Assembly: GCA_019057795.1 (NCBI GenBank)
Contig: JAHLWS010000049.1
Coordinates: 62,001 to 126,000 of the forward strand
Length of the DNA: 64,000 nucleotides
From: Promethearchaeota archaeon
GTDB lineage: Archaea > Asgardarchaeota > Lokiarchaeia > Sigyniarchaeales > SOKP01
Reading direction: 5' to 3'
This document shows positions 56,029-64,000 of this stretch, in pieces. A model generated the notes under the pieces. The model had not been told where the DNA came from. It saw nothing but the letters and a program-made list of their open reading frames with translations, and ran no database searches. Each line of letters begins with the position of its first letter. The stretch's first letter is position 1. Both the position numbers and the translations under genes were made by a program.

Positions 56029-56655
56029 TCAGCGCCCAACCAGTTCCTTGATTTTTTTAACCCCTTCCACGGCATCAGATGCATAAGCGTCTGCGCCAAT
56101 CTGTTCGGCAAAACGTTTAGAAACCGGTCCACCGCCAATTATCAGTTTGGTTTTCTCGCGCAATCCTTCTTCATCCATGGTTTTGATGACATCTCCCATC
56201 CCCAACATGGTGGTGGTCAGTAATGCGGACATGCCTAAGACATCAGGTTGATGTTCTTTAACTGCCTGCACAAAACTTTCGGTGTCGTTATCCCTCCCAA
56301 TGTCGATGACTTCGAATCCGGCACTTTTCAGCAGAAAACCGACTAGGTTTTTACCAATATCATGCACGTCACCGGCAACTGTGCCTAAAAGTACCTTACC
56401 CGCCAGTCCTGTTGAGACATCTGCCAGATGCGGTTCCAGCACTTTCATACCTTTGGTAAAGGCCTCACCGGCCATTATCAAATCGCAGAGGAAGAACTCC
56501 CCCTCCTCGAACCGTTCTCCACATCCTTTAAGCCCGGCGTTCATGGCGTTGAACACTTCGTGAGGATTATTGCCAGAATCTAGACTGGATTGAACCAGTT
56601 CTGCAATATCGTATAAATTGCCATCGAGAATGGCTTCTGTAATTGAAGTATACAT
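56029..56655 (-). CDS. Corrinoid (B12-binding) methyltransferase subunit
   Basis: About 209 residues starting at MYTSITEAILDGN. The N-terminal helical cap (FEEGEFFLCDLIMAGEAF) and the B12 domain with GDVHDIGKNLVGFLL (Asp-x-His-x2-Gly lower ligand) and the later GGGPVSKRFAEQIGAD match MtaC/MtmC/MtbC-type corrinoid proteins. The ATG lies at 56653-56655, just after the upstream stop (56657-56659), with GGGAG as ribosome site. It carries a methyl group on cobalamin for the methyltransferase encoded upstream. GC content is well above that of the neighbourhood. Confidence 0.9.
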   Translation of the reverse strand: MYTSITEAILDGNLYDIAELVQSSLDSGNNPHEVFNAMNAGLKGCGERFEEGEFFLCDLIMAGEAFTKGMKVLEPHLADVSTGLAGKVLLGTVAGDVHDIGKNLVGFLLKSAGFEVIDIGRDNDTESFVQAVKEHQPDVLGMSALLTTTMLGMGDVIKTMDEEGLREKTKLIIGGGPVSKRFAEQIGADAYASDAVEGVKKIKELVGR

Positions 56656-56656
56656 C

Positions 56657-57853
56657 TTAGTATCTCCCATATTCTTGAACCATTTTAAATAGGTAGTTAA
56701 TGTTCTCCAAATCCGTGCCTGGCGGTACAGCGCTAATCGCAATTAAAAGGGACGTTCGCATTTCTGTAGCCAATGTGCATACCCGCTTGACTAGGGCTTC
56801 GATTTCCTGTTTGGTGGCATCTCTCAGGAACTTGCCATGAATAATATACGCAAAATTCTTCTTGTACTCTTTGGCAAGCTCAAATGCCGGGTGGTCATAC
56901 TCTGGCAAAGTAATACCTTCTGGTGTGGTCGGGAAAATATAGTTTGACCATAAAATCTGATGATTGATCCCAGCCGGTTCGGTCTCGAGGATTTTCCGCA
57001 TTTCCATAGGAGAAGTGCAAGGAGCCACAATTGTTAGTTTCTTCTTGTGATGCAGCCAGACTCTTTCTATATAGGGCAACACATATTTGACATAATCCTG
57101 GCGGCTCATAATCGGGCTGGCAGCATATTGATCCGTCAATGACGCACCGAGGAGTGACAATCCGTATTTGACTGCTAAGTCAAACATCCGGATCGCTGCC
57201 TGGGTGGTCAATTCCATAATTGCAGGGTAAATCTCTGGATCGCCGCGTTTTCTAATTTTCTCTTTCCGAATCGGATCGTCCGTTTCATAATAGTCCTTGT
57301 GAATACGCATATCTAGGGGGAGTTTGTCGTCTCCTCTCAGCAACATTGCCAGATCCCAAGGGCCATCTAGAGTTAGCGTTAGAAATAATTCGGGATGGCG
57401 TCTTTGTATCTCCGAAATCGTATCAAAATACATTTTGAGATGACCCGTAGCTTCCTCTGGAATTTTAATCTTTTGTATGTCTTCTTTACTCTTAATCGGA
57501 TACCCAACTGGGTAAGGCACCCGTTCTTCGGAGATTTTGAATTCCGTACCCATTTCACACGCACCGACTATCATCACACCTTGCCATATCGGCACCATAA
57601 TCATATCGCAATCAAACCGTTCACAAACCAGGTCAGCCAATGCAACATTTGCTTCAGGGCTTTCTACTGTTAATTTCCAGTTATATTTCGGGTCCAACAT
57701 GGATGGTTCGATATTTGTGGCCGCCAGCATTGTCGGTATTCGGTCTGGGAGACCGAATTGGGCTAGCATGAAGCGCTCCAGCCCGTTAAGCTTACCGATA
57801 TGTAATTTGCCCTTAATTAAGGCTTTCAGCATGGTCACTATTAGATTTGGCAT
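56657..57853 (-). CDS. UroD-family corrinoid methyltransferase (MtaA/MtbA-like)
   Basis: A 398-residue TIM-barrel of the uroporphyrinogen decarboxylase superfamily, in the methylcobalamin:CoM methyltransferase branch. It shows ERFDCDMIMVPIWQG, LTLDGPWDLA, and VAPCTSP where MtaA has H-x-CG, so one zinc ligand (His) appears replaced and the substrate may differ. It pairs with the B12 protein that follows, with 1 base between stop and ATG. The pair lies alone without a MtaB-type gene, so the methyl donor is unknown. GC-rich codons suggest a bacterial or other foreign source. Confidence 0.85.
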   Translation of the reverse strand: MPNLIVTMLKALIKGKLHIGKLNGLERFMLAQFGLPDRIPTMLAATNIEPSMLDPKYNWKLTVESPEANVALADLVCERFDCDMIMVPIWQGVMIVGACEMGTEFKISEERVPYPVGYPIKSKEDIQKIKIPEEATGHLKMYFDTISEIQRRHPELFLTLTLDGPWDLAMLLRGDDKLPLDMRIHKDYYETDDPIRKEKIRKRGDPEIYPAIMELTTQAAIRMFDLAVKYGLSLLGASLTDQYAASPIMSRQDYVKYVLPYIERVWLHHKKKLTIVAPCTSPMEMRKILETEPAGINHQILWSNYIFPTTPEGITLPEYDHPAFELAKEYKKNFAYIIHGKFLRDATKQEIEALVKRVCTLATEMRTSLLIAISAVPPGTDLENINYLFKMVQEYGRY

Positions 57854-58039
57854 GAAACTACTCCTTTCAACGGAATTATATAATCACCCATTATATTTAA
57901 ATCTATTCAATATTATCAAGTTGAGCAAATAAAGTGGATTATACCCTTGCATACGGGAATGAATCTCTTATAGTAATATAAACAATATTTCAAACTCCAT
58001 TTCTTCCTGAGTTATAAGTTCAATCTCGTCAGATTATTT

Positions 58040-58267
58040 TTATATCTTTTTTAAAAGGGTATGATATTTTTCCAATTCGATATAACAATCACTTACCTTT
58101 TTAAGAACCTCGACAGTTATGTTTTCATTATTTCTTTCCTTATAAAAATCATATGTTTGAAGATATGCTCTTATCGCTTTTTCGAACTTCCTTTCATTAA
58201 ATAATTTATCTCCTTTAAGTAATAACCTAACATAATTCTTTTCTACATTCGTTTCGAATTTCGCCAT
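58040..58267 (-). CDS. Small TPR-like protein
   Basis: A 75-residue helical protein. Residues 15-60 read GDKLFNERKFEKAIRAYLQTYDFYKE and VSDCYIELEKY, two helices that fit one and a half tetratricopeptide units. TPR proteins bind partners. It is a stand-alone gene in an AT-rich gap between the corrinoid genes and the cassette relics. Whether it is functional is unclear. Confidence 0.5.
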   Translation of the reverse strand: MAKFETNVEKNYVRLLLKGDKLFNERKFEKAIRAYLQTYDFYKERNNENITVEVLKKVSDCYIELEKYHTLLKKI

Positions 58268-58377
58268 GGGAGATTCTAAGGGATTATTTTATATTTAGAC
58301 ACAATGTTTTAATTTGAACTATATAATAAATACATTGTTAAAACTATAACTGAAATCTCATTCATAGAGGTAAACTT

Positions 58378-58542
58378 ATAACAATTTTTTACAGTAAAAG
58401 GGGAAGAAAAGTTGTAAATCCTACTAAAAATCCTATAAAAATCCACGTAAAAAGGTTTCAATATCTTTTGAAACCTAATGATTTTAATTCTTTTACTAAA
58501 CCAAATTTCCAACTCCCTTTACTATCATATATGTACTTATAA
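58378..58542 (+). pseudogene. GRKVVNPT small frame, first gene of the cassette (AUA start?)
   Basis: An open frame of 54 codons to TAA 58540-58542: TIFYSKRGRKVVNPTKNPIK and onward. AGAGGT at 58366-58371 is a good ribosome site but the codon 6 bases later is ATA (58378-58380), not ATG. Inside the frame is a 9-bp hairpin AGGTTTCAA/TTGAAACCT (58453-58476). The basic GRK...NPTKNP motif also occurs at 53080. Either AUA is used, or it is a decayed gene. Confidence 0.35.
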
Positions 58543-58579
58543 AGATAGTAAAAACACAAAAATTTGGAGCTGAGATAAA

Positions 58580-58804
58580 ATAACCGAAAATCACATAAAA
58601 AATGATAAAGAAGAAGTCCCAAAATATGAAACTCTCGATGAACTTATCGCGTTATTACTTGAAGTAAGAGTGGATTTAGCAGTTTTACAGGAATCTGTTA
58701 ATTCGGAATATATAAAAGAAGAACTTAAATGGGCAATTAACGGAATTGATATAGTTGGCTGTGGATTATCTCAAAATATTAGCAAAAAATTAAAAGAAAA
58801 ATAG
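58580..58804 (+). CDS. Small acidic-helical protein, second gene of the cassette (AUA start?)
   Basis: A 74-codon frame to TAG 58802-58804: after KEEVPKYETLDELIALLLEVRVDLAVLQESV the tail is WAINGIDIVGCGLSQNISKK. GGAG at 58566-58569 is spaced about 10 bases before ATA 58580 where ATG would be expected; the frame is closed by TGA at 58571-58573. The first half is an amphipathic helix pair. The 3' half is repeated at 53937 and 52011. No family recognised. It may be an antitoxin-sized protein working with the 58378 frame. Confidence 0.4.
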   Translation: MTENHIKNDKEEVPKYETLDELIALLLEVRVDLAVLQESVNSEYIKEELKWAINGIDIVGCGLSQNISKKLKEK

Positions 58805-58812
58805 AAAGAATA
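58722..58812 (+). repeat. Repeat copy C of the small-protein gene (most complete)
   Basis: ACTTAAATGGGCAATTAACGG through the stop codon and AGAAAGAA. It matches copy B nearly throughout and copy A over the first 30 bases. It is the only copy with the upstream part of the gene. Confidence 0.65.
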
Positions 58813-58843
58813 AAAAAATTAAAGTTAAGTAGATTTACTGAAA

Positions 58844-60529
58844 CTACATCATTGGTGGCATGCCGCCCCCCATTCCCATCCCTGGAGGCATCCCCATCCC
58901 TGGAGGTCCGCCCATCCCCGGAGGCATCCCTGGAGGGCCGCCAGCCGATTTGGTTGCTGCGATAACATCGTCGATGCGTAAAATCATTGAGGCAGCTTCG
59001 GTAGCGCTTTTTATTGCTTGTATTTTTACTATAGTAGGTTCTACAACGCCTATAGCCATCATGTCATCGATTATATCACCAGTTTCTAAATCGTGAGCTG
59101 CAAACTTTTTACCCGCTTGATGAGCAGCTCTCAATTTCATTAACACGTCAATTTGGTCTAATCCCGCGTTTTCTGCTAGCGTTTTCGGGACAATATCTAA
59201 TGCATCGGCAAAAACTTCGACTGCTAGTTGTTCGCGCCCTCCTAGTGTTTGCGCGTATTTTCTTAATTGGATTGCGGCTTCAACTTCCGGAGCTCCACCG
59301 CCGCCAACAATCTTTTGATCTTCGACAACATCTCTTGTTACGCATAAAGCGTCGTGAATAGCCCTCTCAACTTCGTCAATAATAAGTTCAGTTCCACCCC
59401 GTATTAAAATTACAACGGATTTAGGATCTTTACATTCTTCGATGAAAATCCAACTATCGTTCATAATTTTGCGTTCTTCCACTAAGCCAGCGAATCCCAA
59501 TTTGTCTTGAGTTATATCGTTGAGGTTAGTATAAATCATTCCACCAGTAGCTTTAGAGAGTTTTTCTAAATCAGACTTTTTAACGCGTCTTATGGCCATA
59601 ATACCTGCTTTCGAGATGAAGTGTTGAGCCATATCATCGATTCCCTTCTGGCAAATTACTACATTTGCTCCTGAATTCACGATTTTCTCAACCATGGTTC
59701 TGAGCATGCGTTCTTCTTCGTCAAGGAATTGTTGAATTTGTTCTGGGCTCGTTATTTGGAGCTTAGCATCAAATTCTGTTTTTTCAATTTCTATAGCGCT
59801 CTGTAACAAAAGTATCTTTGCATCTTTAGCGATTTTAGGCATTCCTGGGCTAACAACTTCTTTATCCAAGATAATACCTTTAATAAGGGAAGTATCGTCA
59901 ATTGACTCTCCCTCCTTTTTTTGGATTTGAACTTTGTCGATATCAGCGACCCAATCACCATTTGCGCTTTTTTCTGCTATTGATATAATTGCCTCGATAC
60001 AAATTTCGGCTAGCATCTCTTTTGATTCAGAAACAAGTTTAGAAGACATACAAGTCATTGCAGAGTTCTTTAATCCTACCTTATCGTCAATTCCGCTTTT
60101 TATTGACATTTCTTCTAAGACTTCAATCGCTTTTTCAGCAGCTTTTCGGAATCCCTCAGTAATAACTGTTGGGTGAATTTTTTGTTCTATAAGTTTTTCT
60201 GCGCGCTTTAATAGTTCACCAGCAAGGATCACAGAAGTAGTTGTACCATCGCCTACTTCTGAATCTTGAGTTTTAGCAACTTCGACCATCATTTTAGCTG
60301 CAGGATGTTGTACATCGATTTCTTTTAGAATTGTTGCTCCGTCGTTTGTGATAACTACGTCACCAAACTGATCAACAAGCATTTTGTCCATTCCACGTGG
60401 TCCTAACGAGGTTCGCACTGCTTCAGCTATAACTTTTGCTGCTGCGATGTTGTTATGCATTGCGTCTCTTCCACGAGTTCTCTCAGTACCTTCCCGCATT
60501 ATAAAAATAGGTTGTCCGCTTAATCCCAT
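58844..60529 (-). CDS. thsA: Thermosome (group II chaperonin) subunit
   Basis: A 561-residue chaperonin that folds proteins in an ATP-driven double ring. Motifs: [39 protein letters not shown] and [13 protein letters not shown]. The equatorial, intermediate and apical domains are full size. The tail is a Gly-Met-Pro run ([12 protein letters not shown]...GGMPPMM) like those seen in other group II chaperonins and it also appears as GC-rich DNA (58860-58945). Only one subunit gene is here; rings may contain other paralogues elsewhere. Confidence 0.97.
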   Translation of the reverse strand: MGLSGQPIFIMREGTERTRGRDAMHNNIAAAKVIAEAVRTSLGPRGMDKMLVDQFGDVVITNDGATILKEIDVQHPAAKMMVEVAKTQDSEVGDGTTTSVILAGELLKRAEKLIEQKIHPTVITEGFRKAAEKAIEVLEEMSIKSGIDDKVGLKNSAMTCMSSKLVSESKEMLAEICIEAIISIAEKSANGDWVADIDKVQIQKKEGESIDDTSLIKGIILDKEVVSPGMPKIAKDAKILLLQSAIEIEKTEFDAKLQITSPEQIQQFLDEEERMLRTMVEKIVNSGANVVICQKGIDDMAQHFISKAGIMAIRRVKKSDLEKLSKATGGMIYTNLNDITQDKLGFAGLVEERKIMNDSWIFIEECKDPKSVVILIRGGTELIIDEVERAIHDALCVTRDVVEDQKIVGGGGAPEVEAAIQLRKYAQTLGGREQLAVEVFADALDIVPKTLAENAGLDQIDVLMKLRAAHQAGKKFAAHDLETGDIIDDMMAIGVVEPTIVKIQAIKSATEAASMILRIDDVIAATKSAGGPPGMPPGMGGPPGMGMPPGMGMGGGMPPMM

Positions 60530-60572
60530 ATTTAATTCACACTATATTGATTTTTTTATAATATTTTTATTT

Positions 60573-60584
60573 ATTTATATATAA
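60573..60584 (-). promoter_or_regulatory. TATA box of the thermosome gene
   Basis: On the minus strand this reads TTATATATAAAT, about 45-55 bases before the ATG at 60529. It is a near-ideal archaeal TATA element. The match is by eye. Confidence 0.5.
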
Positions 60585-60723
60585 TGATCTCTAAGTCATA
60601 AAATTAAAAAAGTTTACGAAAATATGATAAAATAATATTTTTTCTAATTTAAGACAAAAAACAATAATAATTTCATTAGCAAAATTGCATAAATAGATTT
60701 AAAATTTTAAAGTTATTAGAAAA

Positions 60724-60885
60724 TTATTTAGTTAACTCTCTTTTCTTTGGCCGCAAATCTTTAGACCTGCATCTGCGACACTTTTTTGCTTTGATAGGAT
60801 TCAGAGCCCCGCATTTACGGCACACGCTTTTCATTAATAAATGATATCTGGCAATCTTTCTTTTATATAGGTCATCAATGGGCAA
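60724..60885 (-). CDS. rpl40e: Ribosomal protein eL40
   Basis: A 53-residue protein starting at TTG 60883-60885 (PIDDLYKRKIARYHL) with GAGGAG at 60894-60900 (complement) as ribosome site. It has the zinc ribbon CRKCGALNP and CRRCRSKDLRPKKRE, the eL40 signature; in eukaryotes this protein is made fused to ubiquitin. It is part of the large ribosomal subunit. Stop TAA at 60724-60726. Confidence 0.93.
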   Translation of the reverse strand: MPIDDLYKRKIARYHLLMKSVCRKCGALNPIKAKKCRRCRSKDLRPKKRELTK

Positions 60886-61135
60886 ACTTTAATCTCCTCG
60901 ATTTTTTACTCGTTTTAGTTAATTTACTAATTACTTTAGTACATTACTATTCAAAATTTTTTCTTTTATTGATTAATCACGTATCGATAAAAGAACATTT
61001 TGGAAAACATTCTAAAGCTAAAAAATTTTTAGTTTTTGCTTTCGAGTTATTTTTCAAATGAAAAAATTAAAATTTTATAATTAATAATTCAAAATATAAT
61101 AAAATATTATAAATTTCAAAGCTAGATGAATTAAG

Positions 61136-61330
61136 TTGCCAAAAGAGATATTTGACGAAGCGAGGTTTTTAGAGTTATCAGAGCGAGCTTTTCACTGTAG
61201 GGTTAAAAGGTCGAAAGATGTGGTGAAGTTAAAGCTTAGGACAAAACGACATCTTTTCACTTTTAAAACTGATCCAGCTACTGCTGATAGACTTGTAAAA
61301 AGCATTGGTTGTGATATCATCGAGCTATAA
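61136..61330 (+). CDS. rpl38e: Ribosomal protein eL38
   Basis: A 64-residue protein from TTG 61136: PKEIFDEARFLELSERAFHCRVKRSKDVVKLKLRTKRHLFTFK, followed by the helical end ATADRLVKSIGCDIIEL. This is the eL38 pattern (KD-VVK-K-R...-LYT). eL38 is known in eukaryotes and some archaea, including Asgard members. It leads a plus-strand group with the NusA-like, Pth2 and TruD genes. Confidence 0.85.
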   Translation: MPKEIFDEARFLELSERAFHCRVKRSKDVVKLKLRTKRHLFTFKTDPATADRLVKSIGCDIIEL

Positions 61331-61365
61331 ATAGATGATATATTAATTTTTATGGTTCAAAGTTA

Positions 61366-61875
61366 ATGAAAAAACTTCCAGCGTGTAAAACATGTGTTAG
61401 TTCCGGATTTTATTGCACTAGTTGTCAAGATAAACTAGATGCGGGAGTACTTACTCAGTTTGAGTTAGATTTAGCGAAGGATTTACTTAAATTGGAAGAA
61501 AGCGAAAATTTTGGGTTTTTAAGCGACATTTCTTTCTATAACGCTATTGATTTTGAGGATGTAGTAATCTTAGTGGTTGGTAGGAGAGATAAGATCAAAA
61601 TTAAACAAAATTTGGTTGATTGGATAAAGGAAACTTACGAAATAGACGAATTAATCTTAATTGAGCAAACTAAAAGCCCAAGGCCCGCTTTAGAAAGTTT
61701 AATTTCTCCTTATAAATTATTTTCATTAAACGAGATTTTTTTAGCTACTGGGGATATTGAATTTAAAGGCGTTCTTAATAAAACCGATCAAGACGTAATA
61801 TTATTTACCCAAGAAGAGCTTGAAGAGTTAGTTTTAGAACTTACTGGTAATGTAATTCGCATTGAATTTATATAA
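61366..61875 (+). CDS. NusA-like/KH-type protein with N-terminal zinc ribbon
   Basis: A 169-residue protein. It starts with CKTCVSSGFYCTSC, a zinc-binding four-cysteine motif, then AGVLTQFELDLAKDLLKL and a KH-like middle (VVILVVGRRDKIKIKQNLVDWIKE). It matches archaeal proteins annotated as transcription elongation factor NusA-like or zinc-ribbon RNA-binding. It likely binds RNA in transcription or translation. It sits between eL38 and Pth2, which supports that. Confidence 0.65.
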   Translation: MKKLPACKTCVSSGFYCTSCQDKLDAGVLTQFELDLAKDLLKLEESENFGFLSDISFYNAIDFEDVVILVVGRRDKIKIKQNLVDWIKETYEIDELILIEQTKSPRPALESLISPYKLFSLNEIFLATGDIEFKGVLNKTDQDVILFTQEELEELVLELTGNVIRIEFI

Positions 61876-61927
61876 TTCTAAAGAATTTATTTCTTAATTT
61901 CTTAATACTAAGTAGGTTTAAATTATT

Positions 61928-62284
61928 ATGGATGAATATAAACAAGTTATCTTAATTAGGACAGATTTAAAAATGGGTACTGGTAAAAAGTGCGCTCAAT
62001 CGTGTCATGCTTCAATATCGGCTTCAGATTTAGTTAGAACGAAAAATAAAGCAGTTTGGAAAAATTGGAAGAATACAGGCCAAAAGAAAGTAGTTCTAAG
62101 AGTGAGTGGCATGGAGGATTTGAGAGATATAGTTATTCAATTAGAAAAAAATAACATAATGTACTTTTTAGTGAAGGACGCTGGATTAACGCAACTGACT
62201 CCTGGAACCACAACAGCTCTTGGTATCGGACCTACACTATCAAAATCTATAGATAAAATAACTGGAGATTTAAAGTTATTGTAA
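61928..62284 (+). CDS. pth2: Peptidyl-tRNA hydrolase Pth2
   Basis: A 118-residue archaeal/eukaryotic-type Pth2. It has [20 protein letters not shown] with the catalytic lysine and histidine, [21 protein letters not shown], and standard length. It releases peptides from stalled peptidyl-tRNA. Confidence 0.96.
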   Translation: MDEYKQVILIRTDLKMGTGKKCAQSCHASISASDLVRTKNKAVWKNWKNTGQKKVVLRVSGMEDLRDIVIQLEKNNIMYFLVKDAGLTQLTPGTTTALGIGPTLSKSIDKITGDLKLL

Positions 62285-62308
62285 TTTAACACTTTCAGGC
62301 TAAATAAA

Positions 62309-63694
62309 TTGGAAAGAAGTAACAATAATAATCATATTTTTCAAAATAAAAACGAGAGAGAACTTGAAAAAGGCGTAGGAATTGAAATTTATTCCACACC
62401 AGGTTTTAGCGGTATTAGTGCTATTTATAAAAAAAGGTATAAAGACTTTATTGTTAAAGAGATAACCCGTACAGGGCAGACTCTCGAGATCAGCGGGTAT
62501 GATACCACTATTAGTTTTTCTGAAGATTCAAAAGATAAGTATACGACATTTAATTTAGTGAAAATCAACATAGATACATTTGGAGCGATAAGAATGATTA
62601 GTAGAGCATTGAATATACATCCTAATTTAATAGAAGTAGCAGGGTTAAAAGATAAGCGTTCTATTAGCGTCCAAAAAGCTTCAATTAAAGGAAATCATGT
62701 CGAAAAACTAAAAAAATTAAAGTTAAAAGATATTTTTTTTAGAGGCATAACGCCTACAAGGAAGCCCGTTAAATTGGGAAGTAATAGGGGTAATCATTTT
62801 ATAATTACTCTTAGAAATATCGAAAAAGAAGTAAATGAAGAAAAAAGAATTAAGGCGTTATTCAACGAGTTACACACTCGTGGTTTTCCTAATTACTACG
62901 GACTTCAAAGATTTGGTACTTTTAGGCCAAATTCACATATAATAGGGCGATTTATAATAGAAGGCGAATATCAAAAGGCATATGAAGAGTTTGTTTTAGC
63001 AACTTATTCAACAGAATTACCTCAATCCCAACTAGTTCGTGAGAAATTAAAAAAATCTGGTGACCTTGAAAAAGCTTACAATTCATTCCCTGAAAGTTTA
63101 AATTATGAAAGGGATATGATTAAATACTTATTAGATAATCCAAGAGATTACGAGGGAGCGATTAATCATTTACCTAATTATCTTATTAAAATCTTGATTA
63201 GCTCTTTTCAGTCTTATCTGTTTAATAAAATGCTATCGTTAAGACATAAATATGGAAAATCTTTATGTAAACCAATTAAGGGCGATGTTTTTGTTATCTT
63301 AGATGATGTTAATGGGAACATCACTCAAATAAAATATACATACGGTGGGTTGTACGATAAATTTTTGCGAGAAGCAAATAATTTAAATCGGGCAAGAATA
63401 GTAATACCACTAATAGGGTATAATACAAACTTAGACGATTTCCCCTTAATGAAATCTCTACTTTTAGAAATTCTCGATAAGGAGCAAATTACTGCAGAAA
63501 TATTTAATAATAAATTACTATACACTTATGAATTTAAAGGTTCTTTTAGGCCGATAATCGTTAAACCGCTTGGTTTAAAAATATTAGAATATACTGAAGA
63601 CGACATCTACCAAAATAAGAATAAATTAAAAATCGAATTTTCTCTCCAGAAAGGTTCTTACGCAACAATGTTATTACGTGAAATAATAAAATAA
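62309..63694 (+). CDS. truD: tRNA pseudouridine(13) synthase TruD
   Basis: A 461-residue TruD from TTG 62309. The catalytic motif is EVAGLKDKRSISVQK with the active aspartate, and GLQRFGTFRPNSHIIGRFI follows in the insertion domain. It isomerises U13 in tRNA. The length is typical for archaeal members. It follows pth2 by 24 bases, so they may be one transcript. Confidence 0.95.
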   Translation: MERSNNNNHIFQNKNERELEKGVGIEIYSTPGFSGISAIYKKRYKDFIVKEITRTGQTLEISGYDTTISFSEDSKDKYTTFNLVKINIDTFGAIRMISRALNIHPNLIEVAGLKDKRSISVQKASIKGNHVEKLKKLKLKDIFFRGITPTRKPVKLGSNRGNHFIITLRNIEKEVNEEKRIKALFNELHTRGFPNYYGLQRFGTFRPNSHIIGRFIIEGEYQKAYEEFVLATYSTELPQSQLVREKLKKSGDLEKAYNSFPESLNYERDMIKYLLDNPRDYEGAINHLPNYLIKILISSFQSYLFNKMLSLRHKYGKSLCKPIKGDVFVILDDVNGNITQIKYTYGGLYDKFLREANNLNRARIVIPLIGYNTNLDDFPLMKSLLLEILDKEQITAEIFNNKLLYTYEFKGSFRPIIVKPLGLKILEYTEDDIYQNKNKLKIEFSLQKGSYATMLLREIIK

Positions 63695-63698
63695 AGAA

Positions 63699-64000
63699 CT
63701 AATTAATGCTTATTTCATATTCTTGAGAGGTCTCATTTCCAAGAATATCAATTACCTTTACTGATATTTGATATTTACCTGATTTTTCATAGTAATATCG
63801 ATATGAGGTTAAATCTAGTTTACGGTTTTTTGGCGTTCTGTATGAAATCCACATCACATTGAAATAACTATTTTGACTATTAAAATCAATAGTCCAACTA
63901 TCTATCCAATCAGAAAAAGAATTTATCTTTTTTTTAAGTTTATTCTCAATTAAATCTAAATTTGGAACAAAATAGTCTATTAATTCAATTGATACCTTAT
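63699..64000 (-). CDS. C-terminal part of an unidentified protein (cut by window edge)
   Basis: The minus-strand frame is open from base 63998 to the stop TAG at 63699-63701, giving 99 residues. The end reads YYEKSGKYQISVKVIDILGNETSQEYEISIN. This Ig-like/beta-rich tail with VKVIDxxGN resembles the end of some DNA methyltransferase or restriction proteins, but the evidence is weak. The start lies past the window. Confidence 0.5.
   Translation of the reverse strand, partial: KVSIELIDYFVPNLDLIENKLKKKINSFSDWIDSWTIDFNSQNSYFNVMWISYRTPKNRKLDLTSYRYYYEKSGKYQISVKVIDILGNETSQEYEISIN

Noticed and set aside
58309..58512. Minus-strand frame of 67 codons
   Set aside because: Overlaps the plus-strand cassette frame with better motifs and lacks a ribosome site.
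58860..59096. Pro-rich frame opposite the thermosome tail
   Set aside because: It is the antisense of the Gly-Met-Pro tail of the thermosome gene; low complexity and no ribosome site.
1..64000. CRISPR arrays, rRNA and tRNA genes
   Set aside because: Searched by eye for evenly spaced repeats and T-loop (GGTTCRA) patterns in gaps; none was convincing. A tRNAscan/CRISPR search would settle it.

Overview
The window reads as a low-GC Asgard archaeal chromosome, most likely Lokiarchaeia-like. The archaeal core is clear: TATA-binding protein, a CDC48-type AAA ATPase, thermosome, Pth2, TruD, deoxyhypusine synthase, and ribosomal proteins eL38 and eL40. Alongside it are Asgard hallmarks: four Rab/Ras-like small GTPases, a profilin-like protein, two longin-like proteins and V4R-type small domains. 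TTG and GTG starts are common and intergenic DNA is very AT-rich. No rRNA, tRNA or CRISPR array was found by eye.

Layout. 1-5977: the end of an acyl-CoA dehydrogenase, a V4R-like protein beside a GTPase, an aminotransferase coupled to a QueE C-terminal fragment and a phosphoribosyltransferase, and an M20 peptidase. 6380-10675: an accessory segment with three HEPN-like proteins (RX4H motifs), a 34-residue HEPN-like remnant, and a small GC-richer gene beside short GC-rich repeats. 10676-14144: CDC48, a kinase best read as PSTK (selenocysteine pathway) and a GIY-YIG protein. 14365-20880: longin-like protein, sugar aminotransferase, acylphosphatase, GTPase, TBP with a long charged tail, then a minus-strand GTPase/thioredoxin-like/50-aa/V4R operon and a PncC-like amidohydrolase. 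21048-26527: M29 aminopeptidase, longin-like protein, and an argS/agmatinase/deoxyhypusine synthase operon.

26629-32817: a second DegT aminotransferase and a Gfo/Idh/MocA oxidoreductase, a cytosolic reductive-dehalogenase-like iron-sulfur protein, small GYD and Lin0512 proteins, Tag glycosylase and a glycosidase-like barrel protein. 33073-44603: an atypical GTPase, a winged-helix-like protein, tandem acyl-CoA synthetase paralogues, a secreted anchored protein, membrane proteins and an ABC ATPase with a half-size permease. 44699-49898: profilin-like protein, a TnpB-only insertion element ending at the stop codon of an HDAC-family gene, and a large membrane protein. 49942-58843: catabolic enzymes (cyclase, alpha/beta hydrolase, amidohydrolase, serine dehydratase), a GC-richer corrinoid methyltransferase pair of likely foreign origin, and degraded copies of a small two-gene cassette. 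58844-64000: thermosome and an information-processing cluster (eL40, eL38, NusA-like, Pth2, TruD), then the end of an unidentified gene.

The most unusual signals are the HEPN trio, the GTPase/V4R operon, the dispersed small-protein cassette, three reading frames with AUA where AUG is expected, and PSTK.
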